A DNA stretch of 64,000 nucleotides from Runella sp. SP2 (GTDB lineage Bacteria > Bacteroidota > Bacteroidia > Cytophagales > Spirosomataceae): assembly GCF_003711225.1 (NCBI RefSeq), contig NZ_CP031030.1, forward strand, positions 3,720,001 to 3,784,000, read 5' to 3'. The notes under the pieces were generated by a model, which saw only the letters and a program-made list of their open reading frames with translations, was not told the origin of the DNA and made no database searches. This document shows, piece by piece, positions 62,784 through 64,000 of this stretch; the first letter of the stretch is position 1, and each line of letters starts with the position of its first letter. Both the position numbers and the translations under genes were made by a program.

Positions 62784-63305
62784 ATGAAGGGCTTCGTTCG
62801 TTTTATTGCTACTCTTTTACTATTTGCCATTTCGACAACTGGTTGTTTTACTCCTCCCAACTACAGCCCCGTTCCCGAAATTGGCTTCAATAGCATTGAT
62901 AAGTTTGAGGTGATTGAGCCTTTCTCACAAGCCAAACAAGACTCGGTTGTCATCACCATCAATTTCAAAGATGGCGATGGCGATTTAGGCGAAAGCACCG
63001 AAAACCGCACCAATGCAAAGTATGACACTTGGGGAAATTATGAGCTCAAAACCTTCCGTCGAGTGAGCGGAAATCAGTACCAAGAAGTAACGTTAGCAGC
63101 TAACTCCAAACTATTTTTTCCTGTGCTTAAACCCGACGGCAAAAGAGGCCCCATCGAAGGTTTATTGGATTATGCCGTGTATTTTCCTTATTCACGAAAC
63201 TCAAAGCTGACAACCGTTAAATTCCAAATTAAAATCCGCGACCGCGCACTCAATGTAAGCAACGTCATCGAAACCGATACGCTTTCAGTTCCGTTACTTT
63301 TATAA
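62784..63305 (+). CDS. Putative lipoprotein, unknown function
   Basis: 173 aa. The signal peptide has a lipobox-like STTGC at about residues 17-21, so it is probably lipid-anchored. The mature part has the calcium-binding-like loop FKDGDGDLGE and a beta-rich pattern ending FQIKIRDRALNVSNVIETDTLSV, similar to small Bacteroidota lipoproteins of unknown role. It diverges from the LuxE-like gene across 68 bp. Confidence 0.75.
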   Translation: MKGFVRFIATLLLFAISTTGCFTPPNYSPVPEIGFNSIDKFEVIEPFSQAKQDSVVITINFKDGDGDLGESTENRTNAKYDTWGNYELKTFRRVSGNQYQEVTLAANSKLFFPVLKPDGKRGPIEGLLDYAVYFPYSRNSKLTTVKFQIKIRDRALNVSNVIETDTLSVPLLL

Positions 63306-63328
63306 AATATACAACTTTTTCTCTCATT

Positions 63329-63374
63329 AAAAATCCCTGTGAAATTCTCATTTTGAAAACTTCACAGGGATTTT
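63329..63374 (+). terminator. Terminator of the 62784-63305 gene
   Basis: Arms AAAATCCCTGTGAA and complement around an A/T-rich loop, followed by TTTTGTTT. Confidence 0.85.
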
Positions 63375-63478
63375 GTTTAACTATATATTGAGATTACGAT
63401 TCCACCCCAAAATCACCTTTTGAAAAACATATCACACAACGCATAAGAAACTATTCTTGATAAGCCAACTCTTTTGCT

Positions 63479-63976
63479 ATGAAAACACTGTTCTTTTTCA
63501 TTACCTTAACCGTTCTAAATCAAGCTATTAAAGCGCAAATGAAATTTGAAGGGACACACCCTCCAAATAAAGAAGTTCTTGCACTACTTGAGCAGGAAGC
63601 CAAAATTATGGATAACGTTCGCAATGTTAGCCAAAGAGATAGTTTAAGAGCGCAGATTCTTTCCAAAGGATTTTTCTACCATGGTGTTGATGGTAAGCCC
63701 ATAAATTTGGATGGCTTAACTAAAAGGCAAACAAAAAATAACTTTCAGGCACTGGAGGCAAAGGTCATCAGTGAAACACTCTATCAGTATGAAAGTACTG
63801 CCATTCTTGTCATAATGGAATGGCAAAAGATAAAGGATAAGGGAGTGATTTCTGACAACTACAATTCGGTATTGATTGTCATGGGTATTGAGAATGGCAA
63901 ATGGAAAATACTATCGGATATAATGGGACGAAAACCTAAACTCAGTGAAGAAGAAATGAAGAAGGCCAATAAATAG
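63479..63976 (+). CDS. Exported protein, possibly NTF2-like
   Basis: 165 aa. Signal peptide about 1-20 (LFFFITLTVLNQAIKA|Q). The mature part has helices at the N-terminus (NKEVLALLEQEAKIMDNV) and beta strands at the end (YESTAILVIMEWQKI, YNSVLIVMGIENGKWKILS), a layout reminiscent of SnoaL/NTF2-like domains. The family is not certain and no active-site residues can be named. It is complete and ends 24 bp before the window end. Confidence 0.7.
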   Translation: MKTLFFFITLTVLNQAIKAQMKFEGTHPPNKEVLALLEQEAKIMDNVRNVSQRDSLRAQILSKGFFYHGVDGKPINLDGLTKRQTKNNFQALEAKVISETLYQYESTAILVIMEWQKIKDKGVISDNYNSVLIVMGIENGKWKILSDIMGRKPKLSEEEMKKANK

Positions 63977-64000
63977 CCCCTTCTCATTCCATTTAAGATT

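Overview
The window reads as chromosomal DNA of a Bacteroidota, most likely a cytophagalean of the Runella/Spirosoma type. This is an inference from the gene content: very large secreted proteins with type IX secretion (T9SS) C-terminal sorting domains, SpII lipoproteins, LytTR regulators, TPR-containing histidine kinases, weak Shine-Dalgarno sequences and TAnnTTTG-like promoter boxes. I see no rRNA or tRNA gene, no CRISPR array, no prophage and no complete insertion sequence with its own ends.

Layout. 1-12 kb: three large leftward surface-protein genes built from recombining modules; two of them share a 2-kb nearly identical 3' block that includes their terminators. 12-18.5 kb: a LytTR response regulator followed by three tandem TPR/transmembrane histidine kinases whose kinase domains form a mosaic. 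18.5-24.6 kb: a DEAD-box helicase, a DUF4386 membrane protein, a 70-bp tandem hairpin array, a lipoprotein, a WYL regulator, small VOC and GyrI-like proteins and a cupin-8 protein. 24.9-39.2 kb: housekeeping genes (phosphohexomutase, hemL, cry-DASH photolyase, M20 dipeptidase, fbaA, an arginyl/leucyl-transferase-like protein) around a leftward group of lipoproteins. 39.2-45 kb: a LytS/LytTR pair, three paralogous small secreted proteins, mnmA, a 187-bp MITE and another small secreted protein. 45-59.7 kb: an esterase and a nitrate-assimilation island. 59.7-61.7 kb: a second hairpin array surrounding a RAYT-type (REP-associated tyrosine) transposase gene. 61.7-64 kb: a LuxE-like acyl-protein synthetase and two small exported proteins.

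The nitrate island carries an outer-membrane porin, an NrtABC-type ABC importer, a NarK-type transporter and a nitrate reductase fused to an NADH/FAD reductase module and a [2Fe-2S] BFD domain. It also holds a nucleotidyltransferase and a nitrite-reductase-like protein that has lost its siroheme/Fe-S cysteines but gained a rubredoxin domain. A divergent TrpD2-like phosphoribosyltransferase gene borders it. No catalytic nitrite reductase is present in the window.

The most interesting structure is the pair of palindromic arrays (20.6-21.05 kb and 59.74-61.67 kb). Their hairpins have at least six different stems, yet nearly all share the tetraloop CTCA/CTTA or its reverse complement TGAG/TAAG. 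One array embeds a RAYT gene. This looks like a REP/RAYT system whose constant recognition feature could be the loop rather than the stem.
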